Assembly: GCA_934047225.1 (NCBI GenBank) | Contig: OW203983.1 | Span: 39,118,310-39,182,309 of the forward strand | Length of the DNA stretch: 64,000 nucleotides | Source: Ypsolopha sequella | Taxonomy: Eukaryota > Arthropoda > Insecta > Lepidoptera > Ypsolophidae | Direction: 5' to 3' | In this document: one piece after another, positions 31,844-42,330 of the stretch | Layout: every line of letters starts with the position of its first letter | Position numbering within the stretch: the stretch's first letter is position 1 | Program-made: the position numbers and the translations under genes | The notes under the pieces: generated by a model | Seen by the model: the letters and a program-made list of their open reading frames with translations, nothing else | Databases searched by the model: none | Told to the model about the DNA's origin: nothing

Positions 31844-33128
31844 TGCGCGCGCTTTTCGATGGATCTATTGCTTTTAAAACTTTTCTGGTAACTTCAATAA
31901 TCTGTTTTTTATACGTTTGTTTATTTTCTGTTTTAACACAAAACACGTCCAGGCACTTGGTTTTTAGGAAGTCGAGTGCTCTGTGTATTACCACCACGCT
32001 ATTTCCTAGACTTTTACTTCGAGAAGTTGTTTTCCGTAGTTGAATTGCTGGGGAACAAGCCATCCTTGTTTCACTCGTTTACCTGCCTATTGCACTGTCA
32101 TGCAAGATGAGTTTTCACTGGATTGGAACTGCTACTTATAGTGATGCAATCACTTTCTTTTCGCTCATTACATTTGTAGCAATAATGTTGTTACGTTGGC
32201 GACTAGTAGTAAATATATAGGCGTTATTATAAAATGTTAGCCTGGGTGAAAGGTGAAAACTACAATTGTATATGAAAATAGCTGCACTTTGAGTGCTGCA
32301 CTATTTTTTGAACATTCCATGCAGCGGAGTATCTCACGAACAAATAAAAACGTTACTTCTCGTTCTTTTATTACATTTTAACCTCGGCCTTTCTTGAATT
32401 TTCGTGATATACATGATTCCAATAATGCTTGTTATAATTCCGTTTCTATACAATCTAACTAAACTAACCAATTATTATTTACTAAACCAAAATTTACCTA
32501 ATCAAATGAAAATTGAATTTGTAGTAAGTAGCTAGGTACTGGTTTATACTTCCTCTTCCTGAATACCACTTTCGATGTCGAGGTAATATTATGCGTGTTT
32601 ACTCGTACACGTACACTGAAAAAAAAAACGGTCAGGTGCTAGTGGAACGTGGAACCCACACACCGAGGATTCGGTGCAATATTAAAAAATATAGGTTTGT
32701 TTGACAGCCAGTGCGATTTTACATTACCTTTAGTCAAAAAAGTTTACAAATGTTCAAATTTGTATTAGTAAACCCGCAATTATGTTAACCGTTTTTTGAT
32801 GAATCCTAGATGTAACTGTGGTATTAAGTAAACCCATTCTATAAAAAGACAAGTCAATGGGGACATCTTATCTTTTAATTATTCTTTATCAACAAGATAT
32901 CGAGCTGGTGATGCAAATTTCAGGAAGACCAGATTATCGCAGATTGAAGATGGATTCGAAGATCGGTAGATCGTATATTATAAAGAGCTTTACTTATTTA
33001 AAATTTGAAAAGTGTCTCTTACATACCTATTTGAGGAGATGTCCTTACCAAAGTTATAATTTAAATAATAACCTGTTGTATTTTTCAAATTTGATTTACA
33101 ATGGTGTCGATTTGGTTTAGCACATCAT
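31844..33128. other. Upstream region of the sulfotransferase gene
   Basis: This should contain the SULT promoter and 5' UTR, but no motif can be assigned. The minus-strand open frame (31770-32063) that overlaps the SULT start is in another frame and shows no domain. No other gene was seen. Confidence 0.45.
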
Positions 33129-33241
33129 AACTTATTTGACAGGGCTAAACTTAATTTAAGCGTTCTGTCCTTGTCTTTTCGATAAAGAAAGAAAAAGACA
33201 GAACGCTTAAAATAAGGTATCTAAGTCTTGTCAAATAAGTT
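33129..33241. mobile_element. Small foldback element
   Basis: 'aacttatttgaca' and 'ttaagcgttctgtc' on the left are mirrored by 'gacagaacgctta' and 'tgtcaaataagtt' on the right, giving a 113-bp stem-loop. Confidence 0.65.
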
Positions 33242-33689
33242 TAAGTCGTGCTACGCCGAATCGGCACCATTATATTCCTTTTGTTTTACATATTTTCATG
33301 AAAAGTTGTAATGATTACTGATTCGACTACACATTTGATAGTCATACCTCTTACACCTAAAGGAGTGTACAAAAATCATCACCAGAGCTGTGATAAATTT
33401 CTTCTTAGCAAGACTAATCGAATGGGCGAATTAGCCATGTATTTAAATACGTAACCTGGCTTATTAGTATGTAGTATACTATAATCGTAGGTAGCTTTTG
33501 TATGTATCATGTATATGTTATTCTATAAACTAAATATACCTTTAATTTAGTTAATGTACTTATTATATGTTGTACTTTACCTTTTTAAATTTAATTAGTT
33601 TAATTATTAAATAAGACCTTATGTGCAATAAGTGTGATTTATGTACCTAGTTGCAAAATAAAGCATTTATTCTCATTCCCACATAGACA

Positions 33690-33975
33690 GTACAGCCCAG
33701 AAAGACGTCTATTGTTCAACATCTTGCGTACAAATAATTCTTTCAACAATCGAAACGGGATACTGCAATCCTATCGGCTCTTCCAATCTTACGTATAGCG
33801 CCACAAACTTATCTTTCCCGAAGACGAAGACTCTAACGTAATGAATATATAAGCCATTTTGGTTTGGCGTACCGAAACATGTAATTTTGGAGTGGCGAAC
33901 TGTATCTGCTGGTTCAGTCAGATGTGTTGACAGGAATCGGTCGCCTGTTATGAGGAGTCTGTAGGCTGTATTCGT
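33690..33975. repeat. Interspersed repeat, inverted copy of 23700-24075
   Basis: Near-identical to the SULT intron copy but reversed, about 10 kb away and upstream of the SULT start. The pair therefore brackets the first four SULT exons. Confidence 0.75.
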
Positions 33976-34884
33976 CTATGCATTCCCATATCATGCAAAC
34001 CTGTAAAATTAAGTTGATCGAGTATTTCACGTGACACTTTCTCCTCACCAGCGAGTGCTATACGTAACGGAGGTTCCGAGAAAGAAGGCCAGAAATGGTC
34101 GGCCAAGATTGCCACGAAGACAGATTGATTATTTCACAGCCAGTTTGTGAAAAAGCCGCCTTTTTCTAATTAATCGTAACAGAACTGTCATCGCAAAATT
34201 TCCATTTGTTTCTGTAAAATGTAAAGCTTTAAAATTCTAATTTACTAAAACCAATGGAAACTTTGCGATGGCAGCATACACAATACATAGGTAATGAGGG
34301 TTTGTTGAATAGTTACTATTGAGAAAATTTTGAATATAAGTGTTCTGCCCGAAAGATTTAGAAAACTTTAATGAAATGAAGTGAAATGAAATTTCGTAGC
34401 GTGATGATACTATGTAGTACGTATGTGTAGACCTAGGTATCTAGAATAAGTTAAAGATAAGAATCAACTGTAAATATGATGATTAAGTATGAATAAATAG
34501 TAAAGTAGTGCTCCAGGGGGTAAGGTAGAATGTCAATGTGTGTGTAAAGGAAAACTGCTATAAAAACGGGTGGAGTGCCGTCCACATTCATTCACAATCC
34601 GAGCAGTATTCCAAAAAGGGAATAGAAAAGCAAGAAGACCTGGCACTCTACCTAGTTCCTGGCTGCACTCCTTGGGTCCACAAAGTGGCGTGTTTGTTGG
34701 TTTTTACTACCCCGGCAATCTATTAAAGTGCAGTACGGCCCAATGCACTGAGCTATCGAAAGGCTGTGCTGCACATTTCATTTCATTGCAAAAAATGAAA
34801 TGAATTTTTTTTTCACATAATTTGTTACTATTAATATTATCTAAAAGACTGTAAAAGAAGTTTCAAATTTGGTCACATTTTTGT

Positions 34885-34907
34885 ATCATCATCATCATAA
34901 CCATCAC

Positions 34908-34982
<75 letters not shown>

Positions 34983-35000
34983 TATCATCATCATAATTAT
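34885..35000. repeat. (CAT)n microsatellite
   Basis: More than 100 bp of CAT repeats with a few 'aac', 'aat' and 'att' interruptions. (CAT)n/(ATG)n tracts commonly mark the 3' tail of lepidopteran non-LTR elements. The poly-His reading frame is an artefact. Confidence 0.92.
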
Positions 35001-35087
35001 ATTTATTTGTCAACATGGGTATTACAAGATGGTATTAAAAGATTTAAAAGTGTTGTGTCGGTCGTAGCGACATAGGTACATATATAG

Positions 35088-35345
35088 GTAAGGTTAAATG
35101 ATATTAGTTGGCGAAACTCAAAACATAGGTTAGTACTAGTCTATATGAACAAATTATTTGCATGGGTGCTAAGCGAAATTCTTAAAATTTGTTTTCACTT
35201 TTCCGTATACTGGACCAGTCAGCTGATGGGAGGAAGAGAAAAAAAGTTGCGAATTTCGCTTAGCTCCCATACAAACAGTTGTTCATTCATATAGACTATT
35301 ACTACCTATATTTTTAGTTTCGCCAACTAATATTATTTAACCTTA
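35088..35345. mobile_element. MITE with ~90-bp imperfect inverted repeats
   Basis: The left end TAAGGTTAAATGATATTAGT leads into 'tggcgaaact'. The right end is its inverse (AGTTTCGCCA … TTTAACCTTA). 'agtctatatgaa' and 'gctaagcgaaattc' also recur inverted. Confidence 0.75.
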
Positions 35346-35482
35346 TATATTAACATTAATTATTATGTCAGGTAACTAAGTATTAAAGTGGCCAACTAAT
35401 ACACAGAAATTATAACAGCATCAAGGCTTGTTTCTTTGAGAGACATAATAACCAAGATATCTATACGAAAAACAATTTAGGC

Positions 35483-35755
35483 GGTTGCGTTCCTAAACGC
35501 CTGGGTAAATTTAAAAGTTAACTGTCAATTAACCGTTCCACAATCACCCGAGTGAAAACGAACTGGAGCCGTATTTTTGAATCGTTCGTTTTCAATTCAC
35601 GTGCGAAAGTTTAAGGTCTTTCAATTTAAATGGAAAGTAATTTAGGAGCTCAGACCAATCTGAGCTTATCAGAAACTAAGAATAAGAAGCCAGAAATGTA
35701 AAATTCACTTTGACAGTATAATTTTAAATTTACCCAGGCGTTTAGGAATGCAACC
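35483..35755. mobile_element. MITE with ~45-bp inverted repeats (gcgttcctaaacgcc family), copy 1
   Basis: GGTTGCGTTCCTAAACGCCT (35483) is mirrored by AGGCGTTTAGGAATGCAACC (ending 35755). The arms continue through 'gggtaaatttaaaa' to 'actgtcaa'. A shorter relative occupies about 37184-37333. Confidence 0.78.
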
Positions 35756-35768
35756 TTATTCAAAAATA

Positions 35769-37112
35769 GTAGTGTTTAAAACGCACGGGTCGTTGCAGCG
35801 ATGAACTGTGCAACGGATTACAATGAGTTTCACGTGACTTTGACAAGCATCGATGCAAATTTTCGATGCTCCCTGCAACGAATAAGTTGTACAGAGCCAC
35901 AAACTTATATGTTCCAGTGGGCCAAATTAAGATGGTTTATATATTCACTGTATGTAACGTTTAACTTTAACACACATCTGTCGCCGCAACCCGTTGCACA
36001 GTCATCGCTGCAACAATGTGTGTGTTAAACGCGACAACGATTTGTATCAAAGCAAAGAGGAAAGAGGTACAAGTACAGTGCTACATGCATAGGCTTAGGA
36101 TATCCTAAGTCTATGGCTACAAGGATCTGATGGTGTGTGGATGACAGTAACAGGGGGGCGCAGTTGGGAAACAAGGAGTATGGTAGCGGTGTTAGTTCCG
36201 ATTTTGGACACAACCAATCCACGCGGCATCAGATCCTTGTAGCACTGTAATTGTCGCGTTTAACAACACGCAACGTCCCTAACGATGAAGTGTGCAACGT
36301 GCTGCAAAGAGTTATAAATGACCATTTCGCATGACTTTGACAAGCATCGAGCATCACAAATAATTTCAGGTAATTGTCGCGTTTATGCGCGTTTTTTATG
36401 TAAAAGTTTTGGCGTCCCAGTTACTTCATATTCGGAAAAACCCCCAGTGGGAGAGGGATGGATTCGTGGAAAAAGTAGCAAAAGGTCGGTTTTTTATTAA
36501 TATAAAATGTACTAAAGTTGCTATCAAAATTCCGTTTAACCAGATCCTAGATACTATTAAAAACCATCTAATAAAATATAATTGCAGTCCATATGTCATT
36601 CTAAATTGTCAAACCAGGAGAATTGGTGTCGAAAAAAGACCTCATTTCAATAAATAATTCTATCGAGCCGAATTTCTCCAATCGCGTTTCTGTTTTAACA
36701 GATCCCTAGAAAAAGAACCAAAAAATAATATACTATTTTTTCAAAATAATACATTAGTTACTCAAGTAGATATGCAAGTTCTTAAAGTGTCGATTTTTTT
36801 CCGTAGTGCCTTAACAGCACGCATTGCCCGCAGCGATAAAGTGCGCAACGGGCTGCAAAGAGTTATACACGACGATTTCGCATGACTTTGACAAGCATCA
36901 AGCAACGCAAATAATTTCCGATGCTCTCCACATCATATTCGTGAGTGAGTTAGTAAGTAAAGTATTATAATTTGGCCTACCGAAACAGATACATAAGTTT
37001 GTGGCTCTGTATGTTAACTGTCATTTTGACAGATAAAATGTGATCGTTTATCACACATCCATCGCCGCAACCCATTGCACAGTTCATCACTGCGGGCGAT
37101 GCGCGTTTAATC
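35769..37112. repeat. Mosaic of a 'cgcaacgggctgcaaagagt' repeat interrupted by two other elements
   Basis: Three diverged copies share 'tgactttgacaagcatc' and ends with 'gttgcagcgatgaactgtgc'-like inverted sequence. Copy 1 is about 35785-36012. The left part of copy 2 is about 36265-36366. Copy 3 is about 36812-37110. Between copies 1 and 2 lies a foldback element (36019-36268), and after copy 2 lies a partial copy of the 29277-29695 repeat (36480-36715). No gene was seen. Confidence 0.6.
36019..36268. mobile_element. Foldback element with nested palindromes
   Basis: The outer arms GTTAAACGCGACAA (36024-36037) and TTGTCGCGTTTAAC (36251-36264) are exact inverses. Inside, GCTACAAGGATCTGATG (36116-36132) pairs exactly with 36227-36243, ACAGTGCTAC (36075) pairs with GTAGCACTGT (36238), and a near-perfect palindrome is centred on GGATATCC (about 36101). 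Confidence 0.65.
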
Positions 37113-37183
37113 TATGTGTAGACATTACATACGTGACAGATTCCTGTTAAGCAAATTCTAAAAATATCTAATTAGGGTAGCGT

Positions 37184-37333
37184 TCCTAAACGCCGGAGTA
37201 AAGGTAAAAATGAACTGTCACCCGTTCTACAACCACCCGAGTGAAAACAAACAATAAACCTTGTCAGAAATGTAAAACTCACTTTGACTGTTACATTTTA
37301 CATTTACCCGAACGTTTAGGAACGCAACCTTAT
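37184..37333. mobile_element. MITE (gcgttcctaaacgcc family), copy 2
   Basis: A shorter, diverged relative of the element at 35483-35755, with the same inverted ends (agcgttcctaaacgcc … cgtttaggaacgcaacc) and a 'cacccgagtgaaaac' block. Confidence 0.7.
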
Positions 37334-37685
37334 TTTGCTGCATAAACAATGAAATACCCAAATATCGCTGGAAATACCTAGGTCAATAAAACCATCGCAT
37401 CGCAAACCAATGATAAGTACATACCTATTTTAGATAAAAATGCAATGAGTAATCGAACCAGTACTTAGAAGATGCGATGCGGGTAAGAGCTGGTACAAAA
37501 TAAAATTTCCTTAATTTTGAACTTTCGAATGTCCCTTCTGAAAAAATCGATAGACGCGCGCCAGCCAGTAGAGGGCATAGAGAAAATTGATAGAGGGTGT
37601 AATATGATCTCACAACACATTTCCGTCGAAACCGGTAGATACTTGTACTACCTATCTACTTACATACTTTGTTCTTTGGTCGAAA

Positions 37686-37727
37686 CGTCAAAATTTTGAC
37701 GGTCCGTCCGTTCGTTTCCAAGGCGCT
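37686..37727 (+). promoter_or_regulatory. Possible promoter elements of TMEM216
   Basis: CGTCAAAATTTTGACG (37686-37701) is a perfect 16-bp palindrome about 80 nt before the ATG. GTTTCCAAGGCGCT (37714-37727) matches the first half of an RFX X-box (RYYNYY) but not the second half. Ciliary transition-zone genes are often RFX-controlled, so this is suggestive only. Confidence 0.2.
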
Positions 37728-37779
37728 AGACGAAACAAACATTCCACAACAAAATACAGAAAAAATATCTTTGTCAATA

Positions 37780-38277
37780 ATGACGGACGTAAATTCGAGC
37801 CTGGCCTATGAGATACTGTTGTATTTAAACACATTTTATTTGGGCATGTTCTTCGTTTGTGAAGTCGCCATGGGCATACTGAAAGCCATCAATGTTCCGT
37901 ATCCAGAAAATGCTTTGGTGACCGAAGCAGGGATTTTCTGCGCTCTGTGCCTTGTCGAAGTTATAAGAATTTTCCTTGGGAGAAGAGGGAATTTAGCTAG
38001 TAGGAGTGAGTACTAAAATATAACCAGATATAACATGCATTCTTTTATATTTTCTGATAATAACAATAATCATTTTCTTTCAGAAATACCAGTGTTCTTA
38101 TCAGTGGTTCTCACAATACCATCAGCGGTGGGTGTTTGTTACTTCCTGATTTACCAAACATACATACTTCGTCTGGAATACATATGGTGTTTTGTTATGC
38201 TAATATTTCATGCTTTAGAATTAACATTTGCTATTTTATTCATCTTTACAGTATGTAAGAACCAACAATATGATTAG
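37780..38277 (+). CDS. TMEM216: TMEM216 homologue (ciliary transition-zone tetraspan protein)
   Basis: Small four-pass membrane protein of the ciliary transition zone; part of the tectonic/MKS module that gates membrane proteins into cilia. In insects its use should be confined to ciliated sensory neurons and sperm. Two exons: 37780-38005 and 38084-38277, joined at a GTGAGT donor and a tttcag acceptor in phase 1, give 139 residues, close to human TMEM216 (about 145). Conserved features: the LPYP-like NVPYPENALV loop, EVIRIFLGRRGNL after the second hydrophobic segment, then KIPVFLSVVLTIPSA and YILRLEYIW. Four hydrophobic stretches are evident, with no signal peptide. ATG 37780 is the first in frame after upstream non-homologous sequence. 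An AATAAA lies at 38369-38374. Its 3' end faces mRpS10 about 250 bp away. TMEM80 is the nearest alternative, but the 'RxFFGxxGNL' match favours TMEM216. Confidence 0.85.
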
Positions 38278-38368
38278 GATAGGGACAAGTGCATTGTGAT
38301 AATGATAACTACTCTTGCCAAGATACTATTTGCCAAATGTACCTAATTAAACAGTATGTATTTTATTA

Positions 38369-38374
38369 AATAAA
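38369..38374 (+). terminator. Poly(A) signal of TMEM216
   Basis: AATAAA 92 nt after the stop codon, followed by more AT-rich sequence. The next gene on this side is on the other strand and ends at 38533. Confidence 0.6.
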
Positions 38375-38532
38375 ACTATGCCTAATAAATACTTATTGCT
38401 TTTTGAAATAAATTTATATCTTTCTTATTTATATCCTATCTAAAATTGGAATTTATGCATTTGAAACACAAATACCATTTTTATAAATATTTATTCTTGT
38501 TCTAAGCTAACACTACATAAATAAAAAACACT

Positions 38533-41133
38533 TTATTCTTCATTTCCTGATGGAGTCAGATGTTCAGGTATTTTTTGGCATTCAACTTTAGTTACTTTTA
38601 GAGCGCAACCTTCTGGTAGATTCCGTTGGATGTATTCTAAATATGTTTCTGTGGTTGATCCAGTAAGTCTTTGTAAGTGAATAAATCTGAAATATGTTCG
38701 AATCTCATACTGCACCTTGTGCTTCTTGTAAATATGCACAGATTTCAGTAGAGTGTGCCTTTCCTTTTCTGCCTTTCTTAGAGCCCAACTGAAAACAACA
38801 ATCATAAATTTAATTTTTATTTCTTGAACTCACATTTTATAAAACAAAGCTTTATTTGTTAACTTGTGTATGTGAAGATGTGATAGGGTCTTCTTTTGGT
38901 GGCAATATAACACAAATTCTTACAGCATGCAACCTGACAGGTTGTAACCAAGGAATATAATACTCTCCCGTGTAACAATGAGTTGTATTCAATTTGGAAA
39001 TCTATGATAAATAAATAGCTAATCATAATTCAGTAACTGAGTGACACTATTTATTTATCATAAAAGTGGTATTGATTGTTAGGAAACTAAATGTTACATA
39101 AAGACGAATTTTATATTAACTTTTTACTATTATATTATTTTCCTTTATAAATATAAACACAGAAATTGACAGTTTTAAGCTATATTTTGACCCCTTAAGA
39201 TTCACCTGTTGGCAACCTCACTGAAGGGGTCAAAATATAGCTTAAAATTGTATATGTATACAAAAACAACAAAATAAAAATTTACTTATTTACATATTTT
39301 ATGTGTGTCTGTTTTGAGCAAAACATGAAAGATGCAAAACTTACCTCTTGGTAACTTCAATACCCAAATGTGAGGCAGCGGCTATGCAAAACCAGGAATA
39401 ACTGAGCAGAACAGCAGAATCAACACCTCTTATCTCCAATTCAACTCTTTTGTACAGTTTATCAAGCTCGACCGAGATGATAGGGACATTTGCAACTGGT
39501 TTCTGAACAGGTAACACAGGGCCACTTGATAGTGACCTCAACAAGACACTCTGGTTCAATACAGAACCACGAATAAGTGGTGATGACTTCCAAATACTCT
39601 GTAAAATAAATAAAGGAAGAAGCTAAATTAAACTCTAGAATGACACAAAAACATCACACATATTGTCACAATATATAAGCCCGAGGGGATTTCAAGAGGT
39701 GTTTCAGAATGTGGACTGTCAATATAATAATCAACACTCATACAGTCAACACTCGCCAATCTTTTAGTCGCCTCTGAAGATAGCCGCAAGAGGCGACGCA
39801 ATAGCCGTTTTACGATGTCAGGGGGACGTTACAGGAGCGAGGGCGCGGAGCACAACCGCCTGCGTGCCGCACCATACCCCACGCTCGCCATTTAGCATGT
39901 GTTAACACTATGCGTACACTACACACGCGCGCGTTGCATGAAAAGTACCTTCGAGGAAAAAATTTATTTGTTGTTTTGTTTATTTAGTTTATTAGTTTTG
40001 TTGATTTAGTTTGTTAAAGTTTATTGTCGATGTTTAAAATACCTTGCGGACGTGATAGCGTTTTAAGGCGACAATGTAGGGAAATGGTGTTTATATTAAT
40101 GCGTTTTATTTATATAGTTAAGACTGCACTAAAATAATAAATAAATAATTAAATAGGTAGGTACAACAAGTACACATTCCCACTTATAGTAAACATTTAA
40201 TAATCAACCGTTGATATTATTGTTTCCTTGACTTTACCTGCGCAAGCTTGCACTCGTTACTCACACAGAGGTACACCCTTTTTTCACTGATGATTTTTGC
40301 AACCTAACTAGCGCTGCCAACTCTCCTGAGTTTGACCCCGAGTCTAAAGGTTTGAGTGGTGCTTGTCCGGACTACGGGTAAACGCCTTTTAGCTCCCGGT
40401 CAGACCGGGCGGTGAAAGCCAGCCGTTACTAACAATCCATCACATTAGTATCAGTTGATATGGTGAAGCCCTCTGGCTTAGAATTAATAAGAATAATTAA
40501 TAGTAGAAATAAATTTTATAATTTCCAAGAACATTTTAATGTTCTTGTAAAAAGCAGAGCACGAAAAAATAGGAAATTGCTGAACAAATCACAAACTAAC
40601 AAAAAATATGATTTAAAAATCGAGCAGGTCCGAGCATTGCTATTTTATTTGTATTGTATTGTAATCCATACTCCTATAATAAATGCGAAAGTATGTTTGT
40701 TGGTTTGTTTTTCTTTCACATAGCAATGAATCGACGTGATTTTTTGCAGAGATAGTTTATATAGTTCTGTACTGAAGGATCTCTGGGTTATCATAAAATA
40801 ATAACCACAAAAGTTATGTATGACGATCGCGGAACTACCTTCAAACCTAACCTACCGGCTCTTTTCAGCGCTGAACTATTATTTCCCATAGTGTCCCCTT
40901 ATCTTCACCCTAACCGACTTATCGAAAGTCTCCAGGCCTACACTTTTTGGAAGGTGGGAGCCCTAGTCCTAACGTGATAGACAGTCAGCCTTTTCGCCGT
41001 ACTTCGGATACAAATACACGCTTTTTAGGGCATGCAGGTTTACCTCGCTATGTTTTTCTTCACCGTTCAGAAAGTGGTAATACAAATGCTAAATTTACTC
41101 AGGAAAGAAAGTAGTTACCTTCAAGACGTTCAT
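38533..41133 (-). CDS. mRpS10: Mitochondrial ribosomal protein S10 (uS10m)
   Basis: Component of the small mitoribosomal subunit head. Three exons on the minus strand: 41133-41119 (only MNVLK), 39598-39345 and 38788-38533. All have GT/AG sites and phases 0 and 2, giving 174 residues. The C-terminal exon carries the strongly conserved block [19 protein letters not shown], then [20 protein letters not shown] and LKVTK. The middle exon has [20 protein letters not shown], matching the start of the uS10 fold. The Arg/Ser-rich, acid-poor N-terminus ([20 protein letters not shown]) fits a mitochondrial presequence. AATAAA at 38537-38532 (minus strand) overlaps the stop codon (GAATAAAG), so the 3' UTR may be very short. 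The 1.5-kb first intron has no recognised gene. Confidence 0.92.
39599..41118 (-). other. First intron of mRpS10
   Basis: A GC-richer block at 39770-39900, including 'gcgaggg…gcgcggagcacaacc', and a block at 40315-40430 look like parts of unrecognised repeats. The open frame at 40460-40723 on the other strand has no support. Confidence 0.5.
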
Positions 41134-41316
41134 CGTGACTTCGAATTTGGTACTGCAATTAGAACATTTACAAATGTAATATAAATAGTGGATTTAGATG
41201 GAAGAAAACAGATTTTCTATGCAATAATTGTTCTATTCATTTTGAAATTTTATTTCACATTCACATCATAAATTCATAACCTCAATTTCATGGTTTTGTT
41301 TTTTTTTTTTTTTTTC

Positions 41317-41735
41317 ATTTTCCCACTAAGTGGAAAGGCAAAGGGATCTTAGCCCATACAGCCATGTCTAACGTTATACCTACATATTTTATGCACTATC
41401 CTCTTCTGTTGAGGATCATCTGAAAGGTCTGTCCTGTCTAAGTCACTGTCCTGTCGTTTCCGCTATAATGAAAGCCTCATAACGCAAATACAACAGGGTT
41501 AGAAAAAACACACGAAAAGGCACAGCCCGCACTTTTGTTTCATTGAACTACACAGGTTACGGCGATTTTAATTCACAATATTCTATCACTATTGTTGATC
41601 AAAAAACCCAAAATTCAATATTTTTTCAAAAAAACGACGCCATCACATCTTTGCGCCTTTTTTCCAACTCACTTTTTTTCTGTTTTCCCATTTGGGTAGG
41701 CAAAGGGAGCTTAACCCATACAGCCATTTCTGAGG
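41317..41735. repeat. Two direct copies of a 'ggcaaaggga..ttaacccatacagcca' repeat
   Basis: Segments at about 41317-41370 and 41680-41735 share 'tttccca…gcaaagggagctta-cccatacagccat'. Each is followed some 80-90 bp later by 'ctgtcctg'. A common interspersed motif of unknown class. A poly(T) run precedes the first copy (41297-41316). Confidence 0.55.
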
Positions 41736-42090
41736 TCTTATTTTCTGTTAATATAGGCACTGTATTTTGGCTGCCTGTCGTAGTCGCTGACCGCTGTCCT
41801 GCAGTGCTGCCACCTTAGCATTATAGCATATTTTTTAATATTTGAATAAATTTTCAGATTTCACCATAATAATGTCACAAGACTACGATCTTAGTTGGCT
41901 TATGTTAATTTCAACTTTACAAATTGATGCATTAAATTATTAATATTCACGGATTAGAACAATTTACATCATACATTGCAATTAATTACATGAGAAAAAA
42001 ATAAATAAAAAGTAATAAAAAATAATAATAGTACATAAATATAATTAGTTTTTTACTATTCAGGACATAAATAAGATTTACACTAGCTAT

Positions 42091-42327
42091 TTAATACAAT
42101 TTTTGCGCATTTAATAAAATACATTTAAAATGTTTTTTAAATGTCATTGAACTAACGTGGTTGCGCAAGGGTGGAGGTAAATTATTCCAGATTTTGGTGG
42201 CTGCGTATTTGAAGCCACCCCTAAAGCCTGCTGTTTTGTGACTAGGTATTATCAGTTTATCGTAGACAATGTATCTAAGAATACAACGATATACAATACG
42301 TGTGGTATTTATAAATAGGGAAGCCAT
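42091..42327 (-). pseudogene. 3' fragment of a jockey/CR1-like reverse transcriptase ORF
   Basis: The last ~78 codons of a non-LTR ORF2. KTAGFRGGFKYAATKIWNNL followed by PPPLRN and MTFKKHFKC is the typical end of CR1/jockey proteins, just before the stop. Nothing upstream continues it, so it is a 5'-truncated dead copy. Confidence 0.75.
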
Positions 42328-42330
42328 AAA

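Noticed and set aside
31770..32063. 97-codon minus-strand frame overlapping the sulfotransferase start
   Set aside because: It is out of frame with the sulfotransferase, overlaps its first exon, and its sequence shows no domain. Taken as 5' UTR or intergenic noise.
32857..33120. 87-codon plus-strand frame
   Set aside because: No recognisable domain, AT-driven composition, and it stops just before a foldback element; not supported as a gene.
34869..35075. Open frame encoding a poly-histidine protein
   Set aside because: It is a translated (CAT)n microsatellite with no flanking coding signal.
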